Positions 12,459-25,537 of a stretch of 64,000 nt of DNA are shown piece by piece. The notes under the pieces are model-generated. The model did no database searches. It worked only from the letters and a program-made list of their open reading frames with translations, and had not been told where the DNA came from. How positions within the stretch are numbered: position 1 is the first letter of the stretch; each line of letters begins with the position of its first letter. A program made the translations under genes and the position numbers. The DNA lies in assembly GCA_023078555.1 (NCBI GenBank), contig CM041198.1, positions 5,346,354 through 5,410,353 of the forward strand. Reading direction: 5' to 3'. The DNA is from Ulva prolifera (Eukaryota > Chlorophyta > Ulvophyceae > Ulvales > Ulvaceae).

Positions 12459-12771
12459 GTAGCTAGACACAGGGAAGTGTAGTGCAGGTTCGTGTCAGAT
12501 CACACAGGATAGGGCAAGTCAGAGCACACGTCTGCAAATATGTGCTGTATCATCTGAGGGCTCCCCGAATTCGGACGGGAATCTCCGTGCAACTTCCTCG
12601 GTTGCATCTGCTGTCGCCCCCCTTGAAAGAATCGTGGCTGATTGGAGTGGTCAGCATACTTGTCTGCACACACATGTAGACATTATGGCCTACATGGAGC
12701 ATTTTGGATACATGTCTAAGCCAACCGGTACACGAATATCTTGCAATTGTGATGTTTCACTGTCACGTACC

Positions 12772-14580
12772 ATCTGATGCTGCCATTGCTCCGGAAATGG
12801 ATGCACCGGTCCCAGTCAGTGTGCTTACTGCTCTTGCATAGCCTGCTTGCTGGCTAGAGCCGGACTGGTGTGGTGCAATTGAACATGCCAAGTCAACGTC
12901 TGGTATGTTAATCCTTGAGTTTCTTGCATCATTTTCTGTGCCATCAACTTGTCCAGGAGGATGGGATTGATTGTAATCGTCCGCGGTGACGATTAGCATT
13001 TGCGTAGGATCAGCAATCGCTGCTGTGCCTTTGATGATGCTGGAGAGATACTGCGACTGGCTTGATTGATGTTCGCAAGGTTCGAGGTTGCTTGCGGGAT
13101 TGCTACTCTGGGACGCCTCGGGCGCAGGCTTCGTCCTAGCCTGCTTCTTTGTATCCCCCTGCACACTCATGAAGCTCAGTCGCGAATTGGACATTGTGCC
13201 ACAACATAGCTTCTGTCAAGAGCATACTTCAGCGACGTTACTACATGTGCGTTTCTGTGAAAGTACTGTCATGTCGATTGCTTTGTCAAGAACAGTGCTT
13301 GTTGGGGAGTGACTTGTGCTACCAGTTGGGAATAGTTCGGAGGCTATCCATGCTAGATGGTAGAACTCAGGCGCATGTTTAGGTTTGTTTGAAAGCTTAT
13401 GCAAGGGCTTTCCCTTTGCGTAGTCCTGAAACGCTGTCAAGAGTGCCTGGCGCAGGACGCTCTTCAACTCATGCGATTCCGTGCTTGGTTCGACCCCGAG
13501 CAAGTCAATCACTGCTGCCTGCATGTCGAAGCTTCTCTTATATGTTATCTGCTCTTAAAAGACTCGAAAGTTGGCAAAGTGCCTGGGCATTCGTATATGC
13601 GAGCACGAACTGTTTTGAACGTTGAAACAAATCGTTCGGTACCAGACAGGCGAGAGCAGCGAAATGCTCTCCAATTTAAGACAGGCTGACGCACATGTAA
13701 TAGGAGCCCTTCTGTCCATCCTTTGTGCTGAAGGCCGGTCGACACCTCTGTCAAGTCCAGCGTTTGGGACCGGCACTTGGGATCGTCGAGTGTAGTTGCA
13801 AACTGCAAGACCCAGGGCACCAGAGCAGCAGTTTCATAAAGCTGATCTAGCTTCTTTATCGAACTATCGGATGGCCATGAACCGTCTATGAGCTGCAACG
13901 GCTTGACGTCAAGGGAGCACGACCTGTGGCGCTCCGGCTGCATCCCAGGTGGACGTCTGTCACAGTTTCGTGAACAAAAAACAATCGATTGACTGCAACG
14001 ATGGGTGCTGTACTGCTAAGACATCGTTTTGCGCAACGACCGCAGTAGAAGTCCTGCGTGGATTCAAATTCCTCACCGCAGGATGCACTTGCAGACGAAG
14101 AGAGGCGTACAACAAGATTCGGTGTCAGCTTCAAAGCCAGGCTGTCCTTACATTGTCTTCACGTTCACCTACGGAGTGTGCCTGGCGTCACGCAGCGCAT
14201 TGCATCTGCACCTCTCACCATCTCAAGTGCAATTTGACCATGCACTGAACATGCTCTGCCACGAACAGAGGATATACGGCCACAGCAAGATCAGACAAGG
14301 CACTTGGCGGCCACAGCTGGTATGCGCTAGCTGTCGCGACGTCAGCAGTGCAGTGTCTCTTCGCAACACATTTGCAGACATATGACCTGCCAGGTTGACA
14401 ACGTATGGTCTGTTCCATCTCGATGCGGTGCCCAGCGGCAGTCAATTGGACATCGGAACTGCACGGAGACATGACTGTAGCCTTTGGCATTAATGTTCGA
14501 CAGAACAAAACCCTAGTTGTAAGACAGTGCGGATCCTGCGCTGGCAACGAGCGTGATGGCAGCAGGAGCGTCATCGACCG
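12772..14580 (-). CDS. probable multi-exon gene, unrecognised
   Basis: A run of minus-strand coding-like segments. The best-supported join is 13512-13267 to 13158-12772: donor GTACTT, acceptor GTGTGCAG, phase 0. It gives LLGVEPSTESHELKSVLRQALL and later a Ser/Gln/Asn-rich C-terminus ending near a donor-like GATGGTACGT. Upstream frames at 13943-13600 (rich in W, L and D), 14134-13950 (with YCGRCAKRC, a zinc-ribbon-like Cys cluster) and 14400-14215 may be earlier exons, but their joins are not settled. The Cys cluster recalls the CxC regions of KDZ-type transposase genes, a weak resemblance only. It could be a host gene or an old transposon-derived gene. Confidence 0.35.
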
Positions 14581-16154
14581 CGCGAATGTGCTGTTTTACG
14601 GATCCGTCCAGACGAGTCGAACAGCTGTTCGATGCAGACCTGTGTACACATGCATCTTGCGAATTCAACGCTGTTAAAACTAATCACTCCCTCTCCGTGA
14701 CGTACAGCTGTACAGTCATCATCGAGTTTTCGGTGTTGCAGTGCACCGCGCCATCGATGGCAATGCGCCATCCGATGGCAGTGCACCGCGCCATCGATAT
14801 ATCGCCAGCTGGCAGCGACTGCTACGGCTGTGAAAGTGCACCCGCAGCAGCGCAGGTCACACGAGGATGCAGACCAGTCAACATGCTCTCCTTGTACGGT
14901 TTCCTCAGACATGCATGATTTAGTCACGCCGTGGCAGCTAGGAAACGCACAAGACCAGCCCGAGACGAGGACACCTCGGCGCGAGGGCTCGAACGGTGGC
15001 CCTGCAGCGTACGGCCTGCGGTTGCAGCAGGTATAGATTAGCTTACACGCACAGTAGTCTTCCCTTTTAGCTTATCCGTTGTAGCCGGCGTCTAGGTTCA
15101 GATCTGTATCAGCGCAAATGGCCTCGTGATCATGTACGGCCACGCTTGACGGATAACGTGCACTGTATCAAACACATCGTGCATGTGCTCAAGCACTGCA
15201 CTTATATTGCGGCGGCTGCAGTAGTTCCTAGATCCGGCTGTTGTGAATTGTGCAAGTGGCACCTGGGCTACAGCTAGTGACCCTGTGTGTGCGTGTGTTC
15301 TGAGACTACACATGGTGTAGAGTTAAGCAGCATTGTAGTAGCAACTACCATACCCATGCTCTATGTGACTTTTACGCAGCATGTACATTCCCTAGAGCTC
15401 AGTGCCAACACAGCAAATGTGGCATATTGAGCTCGTGCGTGGACTCAGGCCACTGGCCCACTATCCATCGCAGGCTTGATAAGCGTACAACCCAAGCCTG
15501 GACGTCGACGGCGACAGCTAGGAGATACCATGCAGCATCTTCTTCACCACTACCAGCCGAGGTCTGGGATTTTACATACAGTGGAGAAGTCACACCTCAA
15601 TTTGGAAGATCTGAGCTCAGCTGAGCGAACGATCAAGTATTCCGCCAAGACAAGGCTTCAGCAAGATTAAAAGCCTTGGCATCCGACAAGTATCTTGCAT
15701 GCAAGGCTTGAACTTGAACGTGCTGGTTTTCCTGTGTCATTTTCTTCCTGACGTAGATCCGGGCATGGGCAGCAGCATGGGCAACCGCAGCTGCCGAATC
15801 AAGGGCAGCGGCCCCCCGACACCGCGCAATACAAATTGCAATGGATGGCGGCTTGCAATGGCCATGGGTAACCATGTCACTGTCACAGAGCCAAAGGTGT
15901 CACAGAGGCCAAGGGTTGTGTGTCATTACACAGCTAGGACTGCCACTAGAACAGTTGCCACATGTGAATTATAACTACTACCTGTGCAGTTACTTTATCT
16001 GCAGTGTAGTAAACGGCTGCAACATACCTACTCTTAGAAGTCTATAGGTTGTTCTCTGCCATGTCAAACCTGTGTGATGTCTACTCAGCTTAGCTCTAGC
16101 TAGGCCAAGTGTCCAGGCATGATCCACACAATCTATGTGTGCAATCACATATAC

Positions 16155-16245
16155 CATAACGTGTGGCTCGTTGCGTGGTGTGAGTTCCTCTGGTTGTTGC
16201 TCGCGGTGCTACCTGCCTTGCTTGCTTTGTCCTTGCAACATATAC
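16155..16245 (-). repeat. dispersed repeat R1 copy, reverse
   Basis: Read on the minus strand it shows GTTGCAAGGACAAAGCAAGC, then AGGCAGGTAGCACCGCG, closely matching the copy at 53.1 kb. Confidence 0.6.
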
Positions 16246-16561
16246 CGTAACATGACGTTCGGCTTCGTTCTCTGGAGTGCATGTGGCATGCATTTGCATG
16301 TGTTGGCCTGCGGCGAGGGCTGCACAGACTTGTTCTTGAACAAGTTTCCTGCTTGCTGAAGGCCGTTCCCGAGCTGGTGATGCAACCCAGCAGAAACTTT
16401 ATTTCAGGAGCAGCAGTGACAACTCACACCCATTGACATTATGCATGCTGACCATAGGGCACAACGAACGCATTACCTGATGGCACAGCAAAGGAGCTCC
16501 GTCTGGAAAGCATGTGGCATACGCACCATGGCCACAGTAATAATATGTCACAGTAACTCGA

Positions 16562-16629
16562 CAGCAACTGTACAGCATCGTGTGTATTGCTGACTCAGCA
16601 ACTGTACAGCATCGAATGTACTGCTGACT
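16562..16629. repeat. 34-bp tandem duplication
   Basis: Two adjacent units beginning CAGCAACTGTACAGCATCG, differing at a few bases. Confidence 0.85.
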
Positions 16630-19472
16630 CAGAGAGGGGAGGGCACTCGAGCATCATTGCTGCCCCTGTCGGGGGGGCCCCAGCCCCTGCAGAGATTCAT
16701 ATCATGCAGGCGTAGGCTGCACATGGTGTGTTCCTGGGTTGCCCGCAGCCCCCAGAAACACTGTCATGACACTGCAGTGAGTCCCTGACATCTATCCTTC
16801 TTTGTAGCAGCAAGAAACACGAGCATAACATCAGCTGCTAGAATGCAAGCGATGCAGCTTATTACCTCCAGTTGTGCCAGGTCACAGCATTCACACACAG
16901 CCGGTCTTTGCCCCTGTGACGGGGATGAAGCCCCCGGGCAGGCAGCACCACGATTCACGCACTGTACAATCTACAGTACACATACAGCTTTGTAATCATG
17001 CACAAATAGGTTCATGCCCGCCGCCACCGCCGGCCGCGCCCGAGGCTGCGCTGTCGCCCACGCAGGCCAATCCAACTGCCAGGGCCGCGACAGTTGAGCA
17101 GATCAGCTCGCGAGCGCCCGTGTGGAGCAACCCACCCCCCCCCCCCCCCCCCCCCCCCCCAAACCCCCCCGGCCTCCGGTGCCTCAGCATGAGCGTGGGG
17201 GAAGGAGGCGAGGCTGCCAGGGTGCTGCAGCTGGGGCCTGGGGCTGGGGTGCACGCCAACACCGCACACGAGGAGGGGCTGGGGGAGGTGCTCATATGCA
17301 TGGAGATATCTCCATATATACATCTCCATATCGATATCGATAGTCCGGCAGAAGCAGAGTTGCATTCATACACGTTTCTTTCGGTGAAATACGTTTCGTA
17401 CGTGTTTTTATTGTTACGTACGAATTCATCGTATGATACGCTGGCATGCCGGGTCCGAGATTTCAGGACGGCTTCGGGCAAATCCTCACCGCGCTGCACC
17501 CCTAGCCACGGGGCATGGGCTCCATGCATTATCATGCACACGGAATTCTGATGCACACGTAGCCACCAGGCGTAGCAAAGCAACACCATTCTGTGAACAA
17601 AAGTACAACACATACCACAGAAACATTGCACAGTGAATGTCTTGCAACACATGTCAATATGTATTCATGCAGTGTTTCAGATCAAAGACTGTTCAGATCG
17701 CTGCACACTGCAATTTAAATGGGACAGAAGCTTCTGCCACCATGGCGCCTAGACTGTAGTCAGCTTAAGCGCCGAGATGGCATTTTACCTACACACCCTT
17801 TTTTTTTATTTTGAACCGACATTGAAAGATACGTTTCATATGCATTTATTTTTTTGGTTTTTATAACGTAGCAATGCAACTCTGGTTGGCGGTTGGACAC
17901 TTGAGTGTCCTCCGCAAGCTCGTTTGCCGCGTGGAGCAGTGTTGGGCCACCTTGCAGAGTTTTCGGGGCTGCCATCCAGAAAATAGACCAGAATATCCGG
18001 AGTCGGTCTATCTAAACGGGCCCGACGACCCAGCACTGGTGTAGAGCATCCTGTGGGCTAAGCGTGCTTGCCGGTGCGCAGCGGCAGACATGCTGTGGTG
18101 GCACGCCACATTGCCGCATGCATGCACTACATTGCAATTGACTCCGGCACAGGAGGGATCGAGAAAACACCCCCAGGAAAATTGAACACCGGTTTGTTTT
18201 CATCCAACATTTTCAACTCATGCCTACAGCTTACTACTAGTACCCGTCGGCACAAGCGGCGTGAAACTGCGACTTCATCACCGAGAACCCCCGCCGTTGC
18301 CGCGGAGGTTTCAACACAACAGGTCCTTGAGGTCAGCAAAAGCCAGATAGCGGTGCCATTCATTTTTGCGCAGCACTGATGCATATGCGAACTAGTGGCC
18401 AAGTGATGCCAGACAACTGGGAAGGGGCGGACGGGCAAGCAAAGGGCGCCAAGAGGACACTCAGGAGGTCACCTGATGCATGGCACTTTTGGAGTTGCAG
18501 CAGCGGGGTCAGCTACAATTGTTCAAGTGTGCAGCTGGCGCAATGCAGGCGCGGCAGAACACACGTTGAGGGCCTGCCTGAGATGGTCGATGCAATGATA
18601 CACAGTGCTGCTAGGTCATCCCGGATGCAGCTGCACGCAGTGGTGTTCTGTTGACAGGACACGAAAGCAACGGCTGCTATCAACAGCAGACATGCCGGTT
18701 CTGGGGGTGTGGTGCACCGACTCTTATTTTACAGATGCCATCCGGCAGCGCCTTATAAAGGTGCTGCCAGAGTTCCGACTGTGAAGAATCGTTGGAATCA
18801 GCGCACTCCAGATTATAATCACACTATGTCATCATATGCGGACACGATTGCATGTGCCACTGTCACACAGATACACTCCCCCCCCCCCCCCCCCCCCCAA
18901 CTGTCAAAACCCCCAAACACAAAGTGCACATCTCAGCCGTAGCCGCTATGGAACATTCCACCATACTCACATTCATGCGCTCCCTCCCCCATGCCGCTGC
19001 GGCAGGCCCCGCTTTCAGGGGGGTCCTCACACAGCGGCCCCCAGCCACAATCCATTGAACAAACACTCTCCAACGCACATATTATTAAAGGCCGCACGGC
19101 GGCTCACCTCGGCCCCAGCCTGGCAGTGCGCACTCGCCTGAGCTGCGTCCGAAAGACTGCCGGTGGTGGCGTCCACGCGGGCGCTTCCCGGAACAGACCG
19201 GGGCCGCCCGCTGGCGGTCCCGGAGGCGCGAACCTCCGCCGAAAGCGGTGGGCGCGTGGGGACAAGTACAATGCAACAGGGCGGCGGCGCCTCCGCCGGT
19301 TCCAGCCCCATGCGTTATGAGGGATCGGTTATGGTATGTGCGGAAGCTTCTTCCGGCGCCCACTGGAGCCGGAAACCGCTCCCCAGAGTATTTCGGCAAC
19401 CCCAAGGATCCCGGAATTGGTGCACCCGGGGGCGCCAGGAGCGTGCTGCCGCGGGCAGGGGGCCTGCCACGC

Positions 19473-21923
19473 TCACACGATCTCCGCGCCGTCTTCAAGC
19501 GCATCAGGCGGCACGACGCCCGGCACGGGCTTGTACTTCGCGGTCGTCCACTTGACCTTGGTAATCGGGAAGACCGGGCAGAAGTTGGTATTCAGCCAGA
19601 AGTGCGCCGGCAGCTGCATCATGCTCGACACGCCTGCACGCTTCGCCGCCCGCGTCACGCCCCCACGCTGCGGAAGAGGAACAGTCACACAGCGCACAGC
19701 ACGCAACACTGCCGAGGTACCGCGCTCATGCCGCATCCATGTCGGGCGCAAAACACCATGCAAGATTAGGCAGCTACAATGATCACAGCAGGAAGGTGGA
19801 GGTCAGGGGGGGTGTCGGGGTTCGCACCACCGAGGAGAGCAGCGTTCGAGTCAACAGACACACGGGACTGGATCTCCTGGAGGTGATTGTCCTCAAACTC
19901 GTCGTAGAGGTTGGGGCCGCCGACGAGAGCGCCCGGCAGCGTGTTTGCAAACTTCAGGTTCGGGTCGGCCCACTGCTTCCCATTGCAGGTTGTGCCCTTG
20001 GTCACGTACGCACAGCTCGCGCCACGGTGCGCCGGCTGCACCGGCGGGTCCTCGCCCCACCCTGTCACAAACGACCGCCCGGTCGAGCCCATGATGTAGT
20101 CGAGCTGCTGGCGCGCAAAGCACCGCGCGTGGAAGGCCCACACGACCTGCCACCCGTCCTCCTCTGTCGTCGCGAGCTTGTCCACGATCGCGGCCGTGCG
20201 CAGCGCGACGTTCGCGACGCCGGCGGCATTAGAAAGCGCGCCGCCGTGGGCCGCACCCTCGCGGGGGGTCTGCCACAGCCCCTTACGGCTGTACTGCACA
20301 TCATCCGAGAACATCTGCGCGTCGACCCACTCCATCAGCCCCGGTAGCCACGTCCCCTCGCTGTTGTCATTGTCCTCCAGCAGGATCAGCTTCGCCTCCT
20401 GCAGCGGGTTGCGCCAGCCGACGACCGGGTTGATCGCCTGCTCGCGCGCGCGGCTGTGGAACGACGTCGCGTCGGTCTCGTACTGCTGCTCGTTCGTCAG
20501 CCGGAACATCCACGCTGCCGCGAGCATCATGTGCGCATGTGGCACCTGCATGCATGCCGCGCCCCGTCACTACCATTCCACGCCCTCGCCGCCGTGTGCT
20601 CGAGCGCCCACGTGTTCATCGGCAGCGACCGCAAGATCACGGCGTGCAGGTTTGCCTCCGGAGTCCACGCGACATCGCGGCCGGACGACTTCAGATCACG
20701 CCGCGCCTGGGTGGGTGCACAATCACACAGGTGGAACGTCAACGTTGAGGCGGCGCACCTGCGAGGGGTAGGTGCTTTTGAGCATCGGGTCGGCCTCCGA
20801 GTACATCGTGCCGGGGGTCGCCTTCATCCACTCGTACAGGTCGCGCGCATGCTTGGACATCGCGCTCACGAACGCCTCCTGGCCCGCGTCGCCCCGGAAC
20901 AGATGCGCGACCGCGGCAAAGGCGGCGCACGCCTCGGCGATGAGGTCCGCGCCGCCCGTGGTTGCGTTGATCTCGATCACCGGCCGCGCGAAGTTGGCGG
21001 CGTTGGCGTACTGCTCCGGCATCAGGGCCTCCCCAGCCAGCACGTTGCCGTCGGCGTCAGCGTCTCCGACCTGCACGTCAGCGTATCTGGAGACTGTGGA
21101 ATGCACTCTTTCGCCGGAATAGAAACATGTATACAAAAATAATATTTGGCACCGTTGCCGGGTGTGTGGCACCATATGACAGCCCGGTGGAGTGACTACC
21201 ACACCATTGCACACCCATCGTTGATGTTGCGGCCACAGCCCTGGGTCGCAACACCGCTCCGGCGGTGTGTCAGAGAGGCTGCAGATGTGAGACTGAACGA
21301 CCGGGGCGCACCATGGCGATGAGGTTGGTGCCGTTGTAGTGAATGCGCTGAAGGTACTCGGCCGCCCACTTGATCTGGCGCTTGGCGTCGGTCACCAGCG
21401 GCGTGCGCTGGAACTGCACGTTGTTGTACACGTCCCCGTATGAAACCAGGTTCCACACGAGTCTCCACACCTGCACAGCCACACCGATTCGAGAATCTTC
21501 ACGCTTCCGGCGAATCGCGTTCGTGCTGTCTCTACACACCTCTAGTAGCTCAGTGTGCAACCACACACATGCCTCCGTTTCCTGCAGGTGACACACACCG
21601 CGGCAGCGGCGCATAGGCAGATTGCGATTCAACTGGGAGTATCAGGGTAGGGTGTTGGCAACAGCACAGGGTACGTACAGATGCGCAGAAGGGCATGGAG
21701 GCCTTGATGCTGCCGCCGGCGTCGTGCCAGCCGCCGGTAAGGTTGAGGGTGGGCGCGTGCTGCTGGCCGTCGAACAGCGAGGAGTCCCCACGCCACGGCA
21801 CGCGGTTGTCCGGCGGCAGCTCGCCGCTGCGCTGCGCCTCGAAGAACAGCAGCGCGTTGCCCGCGAGCGACACGAGGTCCCGCTCGTACAGCTGCGTGTT
21901 GAGCCGGAACTTCGTCGTCGGGC
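19473..21923 (-). other. GH9 domain 2, probably catalytically dead (domain)
   Basis: Joined to domain 1 by a phase-1 intron (donor after 22214, acceptor before 21923). It is closer to typical GH9 than domain 1: LLFFEAQRSGELPPDNRVPW, then GGWHDAGGSIKASMP, YSEADP, AAAWMFRLTNEQQY, DYIMGSTGRSFVTGWGEDPP, the conserved His in QPAHRGAS, and DEFEDNH followed by SRVSVDSNAALLG. The second Asp of DAGD, the catalytic base in GH9, is Gly, and the general-acid Glu position is Arg. About 530 residues, ending at TGA 19473. I rejected a large open segment at 20706-20575 as an exon, because skipping it keeps phase and restores the GH9 alignment (YPSQ joined to VPHAHMMLAAAW). Confidence 0.85.
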
Positions 21924-24900
21924 CTGCGGCACCGCCGGGCGTGAGGGGCTGGCGAGCGCATGCATGCGTCCTCCGGTTCACAGAGAACAAGCGCGGACGC
22001 CACAGATCGGACAGGGGCTGGCACGATACATGTGCACGCATAGCGCCTGCCTATACACGGCTGCTCCAGGCCCCTGTCGCCATATATAAATGTCCACCGT
22101 AAGGGTATAGTCAAGTGAATCCGGCTTGCCTTCAAATCGCGCGACATCAGGTGGGGCCGTCGGGGCATGGCAGGGGGCGGCCCGGAGGCTAGGCACGGAG
22201 AGGGGGGCGGCACCGAGATTGCGCGTGAGGGGGTACGCGTCCAAGAGCGAGTCCGCGGTCTCGTCATCCTCGTCGAGTGTGTCAAACACGCTGCCCCAGA
22301 AGCGGGAGCGCGTGAGCTCGCCGTTGTTCTCGAGCGGCTGCGGCCGGCCACGGCTGCACACAGGGTGCTGCAGCAGCGCGCCGTTGCTCTGGAGGCACTC
22401 GAGCCACGAGTTGGTCTTGCTGAGCAGCCCGGCGAAGAGCGCGGGCACGGCGACGTTGTTGCCGAGGGACACCGCGGTCGAGTTGCCGCCGCGCGTGTTC
22501 TTCGGGGAGTCGTCAAACTGCACGCATCACCGCCATGCATGCGTGATCTCTAGGCACACCCGTGCAGGGCCTGTTGTAAACTGTCGCCGTGGGTCATGAA
22601 GGTGGCACTCCGCGGGGCGGTGATCGGCACGCCGCCCAACAGTAGCACAGACCAAAACAACAGCGCACGCGCATGATCACCGGTATCAGGAGAACAGGCC
22701 TGCATGGTGACGCCATGTGGCCGGGTGCATCATGACCACGATTTGGGCGATCATGATGACAACATGAATCGGTGTCGGGCGGCGTACCTCGGATGCCCAC
22801 AGCAGGCCGCCGAGGATGACGTTGGCGTCGGGCTCATCAGAGGCCGCGATGTTCTGGGGGCACTTCTGTGGCCACGGGGGGCACGCGGCGCCGTGGTGTA
22901 CCGTGCGGTCGAACCCGCGCTCCGCGTTCACGCCGACGATGAACGACTTGCGCTGCCAGCCCGTGCCGACGATGTAGCGCGCCTGCTGCTGCGCAAAGCA
23001 CTGGAAGCCACGCTCGAAGCGCTTCGGGAACAGGTCCCACCCCTGCACGACGCCGCCACGGTGGAGGCCCGATCCAGATCCCACAGATCACCGCAAATTC
23101 CACCCCACATACCCCCAGCTACACCGTAGAACAAGAATATTTTTCAGGTATGTCACCCCAAGAAACGAGGGAATATGCATACCTTCATTTTGATAGAGTA
23201 GATCTGCGCGAGTGCGGCTGCGAGCGCGGTGTCGCCGAGGTACGGCGAGTCAAACGCCCAGGCGCGGCCGAACGTCGAGTACTCGACCTTGCCGCTGCAG
23301 ATCCAGTCCCAGATGAAGGACTGAGCGGGCGCGTGGAAGTCCCAGTTGAAGGTGTTGACGGCGGCGTGCACGACGCCCATGTTGAGCACGTAGTCCGCGT
23401 CGACGATGAAGGTGTCCTCCTCGACGCGCGCCTCCTTGTGCGACTCGACCATGTCGGCGTAAAACACGCTCGCCTTGTTGAGGGGAAGGTACTGGGCAGC
23501 TGCCGCGCGGTACATCCATGACGCCTGCACGGGGTGTAGCCACCGGTGAGGAGGGGGTGCCATGCATGCACAGATGGGGGCTGGTCCGGGGGGCGGAGCT
23601 GTGGAGGCAGTGGGACGAGGCGGGACTGCCTGCAGCTGCGACACTGCATGCATGCATGCATGCAGACTGCTGACAGCCGGCATGGGCCAGCAGTCGTTCA
23701 GACACGTACACGCACAGTCGACCTCGTTGCAGTAGGCGAGATGAACCGGGCATGGACTGGCGATGGACTGCTGGAGAGCAACAGGTGTTTCCACTCGTTT
23801 CATTGCATTCGATCACCCAACACCTCCAGGAACAAAGGTCACAGGGCGGGGAGGGGGGCGCACGGCCCAGAGGCGGTCGTCGAAGAACGAGTCGGAGTGC
23901 CAGCGGTCGCGGGGGTGGTCGAGCACGCCCATCAGCTCCATCGTGACGTTGTACAGGCGCTCCGCGACGGCGAGGTTGGCCTTCACCTCCGCGTTCTCCA
24001 GCCGCCCGCGCTGGTGCAGCAGCATCGTCGACGCGACGATCGCGCCCGTCATCTGGCCGGTCAGATCGCTCGGGCCCGCGATGCCGGCGGTGTAGAGCAC
24101 CTCCTGCTGTGTCTGCAGACAACACACGCTGCTGCTGAGGTGAAAGTTACAAAAGCTCGGGGCTTTGCATGGCAGATGGTGGTGCACGGCTGCTGGTGAG
24201 GTCGGCCCACGTGCAAGTGGTCATCGCAGCAAAGGTGCCGTCAGGTGAATCTGGATGTACTGTGCCATGGCTCTGAGTGAACGGGAGCACGCTGCGGGCG
24301 TACAGGAGGAGCACTTCAGAGCTCTACACAAGGAGCGTTGCTGGAACTCCGTGGGCGATGATGTGATGGAGTGTTGCTGTTTCGTGTTACAAGGATGCAG
24401 GTGGAGAGGCAGGCGGCGACGTGGCAGCAGCACACAGTTCTGCTGTTTCAGGTGGCTGTGCTTGCAGCCACACAGATGCCAGCCGATGTGGCACAAGGAT
24501 GAGAGTGGACATGGCCACCAGCACAAATGACAACTGATGTGTAGCACAGCCACCACAAGATGACCACTGGTGTGTGTTTTGTATTTGCGAGGCACTGATG
24601 ATTGTGCTCTAACAATGGAGGCTGCACTCAGAGGGACACATGTTGGGCGACGATGTCAACACCCAGGCAGCCAAACGCAGGGCTGAACCTTGTTCCTGCT
24701 CCACAGCCTAGAAGCACGTTGACTTCCAGAACATGGCTGCTGATACTGCTGTTGCAAGGCAACCAGCTTAAAAGCATGTGGTGCTGTTTGTCCAGAGCTG
24801 ACAAGGTCCACAGGAGGACTGCAATCAAGATGTATTTTGCTTACTCCACTTGTGCAGCGTGCTTCTGTTGGACGTCCAGGCGGTAGACATGCAGTAGACA

Positions 24901-25498
24901 TGCGGAGGCTTGTAGCATGGCTAGCAACAGGTCAGAGACACCAAGACACATGGAATGAGAGACTCGGTGTGGGGCACAAGCTGCAGACAAGCCAGTTGTG
25001 TGGTCATGCATAATCAGACACTGCGATATGGCTGCCAAACTTCACAGCAGCCATTTCTCAGCCGCTGGGACAGTCACACAACTGATGCATCAATGATAAC
25101 TGATTGACACAAACAGATCAGCGGCCGGGAGCACTCAGAAGCTTGTCTGCGAGTGGTGAGCGCCATGACCGCGCAAATCGGGGCTCTGCGCGCGCCAGCT
25201 TCTCTGAGCTGTGCATTTGCCACCTCTCACCACCGCGAGGCATGCGTGAACTAACGACATGCATGCGCGAACTTCGCGGTCGTCAGCCTCAGTGTGCAGA
25301 CGTCGAGGGCCCGTCTGAGCAGATTCGGCTACACGGAACCTTCCCGCATCCGATTGGCGGGAGGTGTTCTCGAAAGTTCATGTGATGCATCATACCAGCA
25401 CCGCCGCACGCAGTACAGTACGTACCTAGCGCTCACAAGCAAGCTCACACGCAACAGGCCCCATACATCAGGATGCAACCTGATCAGCGCAAAACATA

Positions 25499-25537
<39 letters not shown>

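Larger units (their letters stand above)
14600..19472. other. intergenic, repeat-bearing region
   Basis: No supported gene over nearly 5 kb. It contains a 21-bp direct repeat (14738 and 14778 region), a 34-bp tandem duplication (16562-16629), one reverse-strand copy of a dispersed repeat (16155-16245) and two poly-C tracts (17135-17160, 18878-18898). GC-rich segments near 17.0-17.3 kb and 19.0-19.45 kb give long open frames through their base composition, but I find no splice chain or motif. The last few hundred bases are the 3' flank of the cellulose synthase-GH9 gene. Confidence 0.5.

Noticed and set aside
16874..17652. Overlapping 220-codon frames on both strands around a poly-C tract
   Set aside because: Open because of base composition and poly-Pro/poly-Gly from the homopolymer; no motif or splice chain.
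20575..20706. Open minus-strand segment between two GH9 exons, at first taken as an exon
   Set aside because: It has a good acceptor, but no donor restores phase with the next exon. Skipping it joins 20759 to 20545 in phase 0 and gives the expected GH9 alignment.
19739..23129. Long plus-strand frames (for example 19739-20347 and 22704-23129)
   Set aside because: They lie antisense to GH9 exons, and their Arg/Val/Glu-rich composition is the shadow of GC-rich coding on the other strand.
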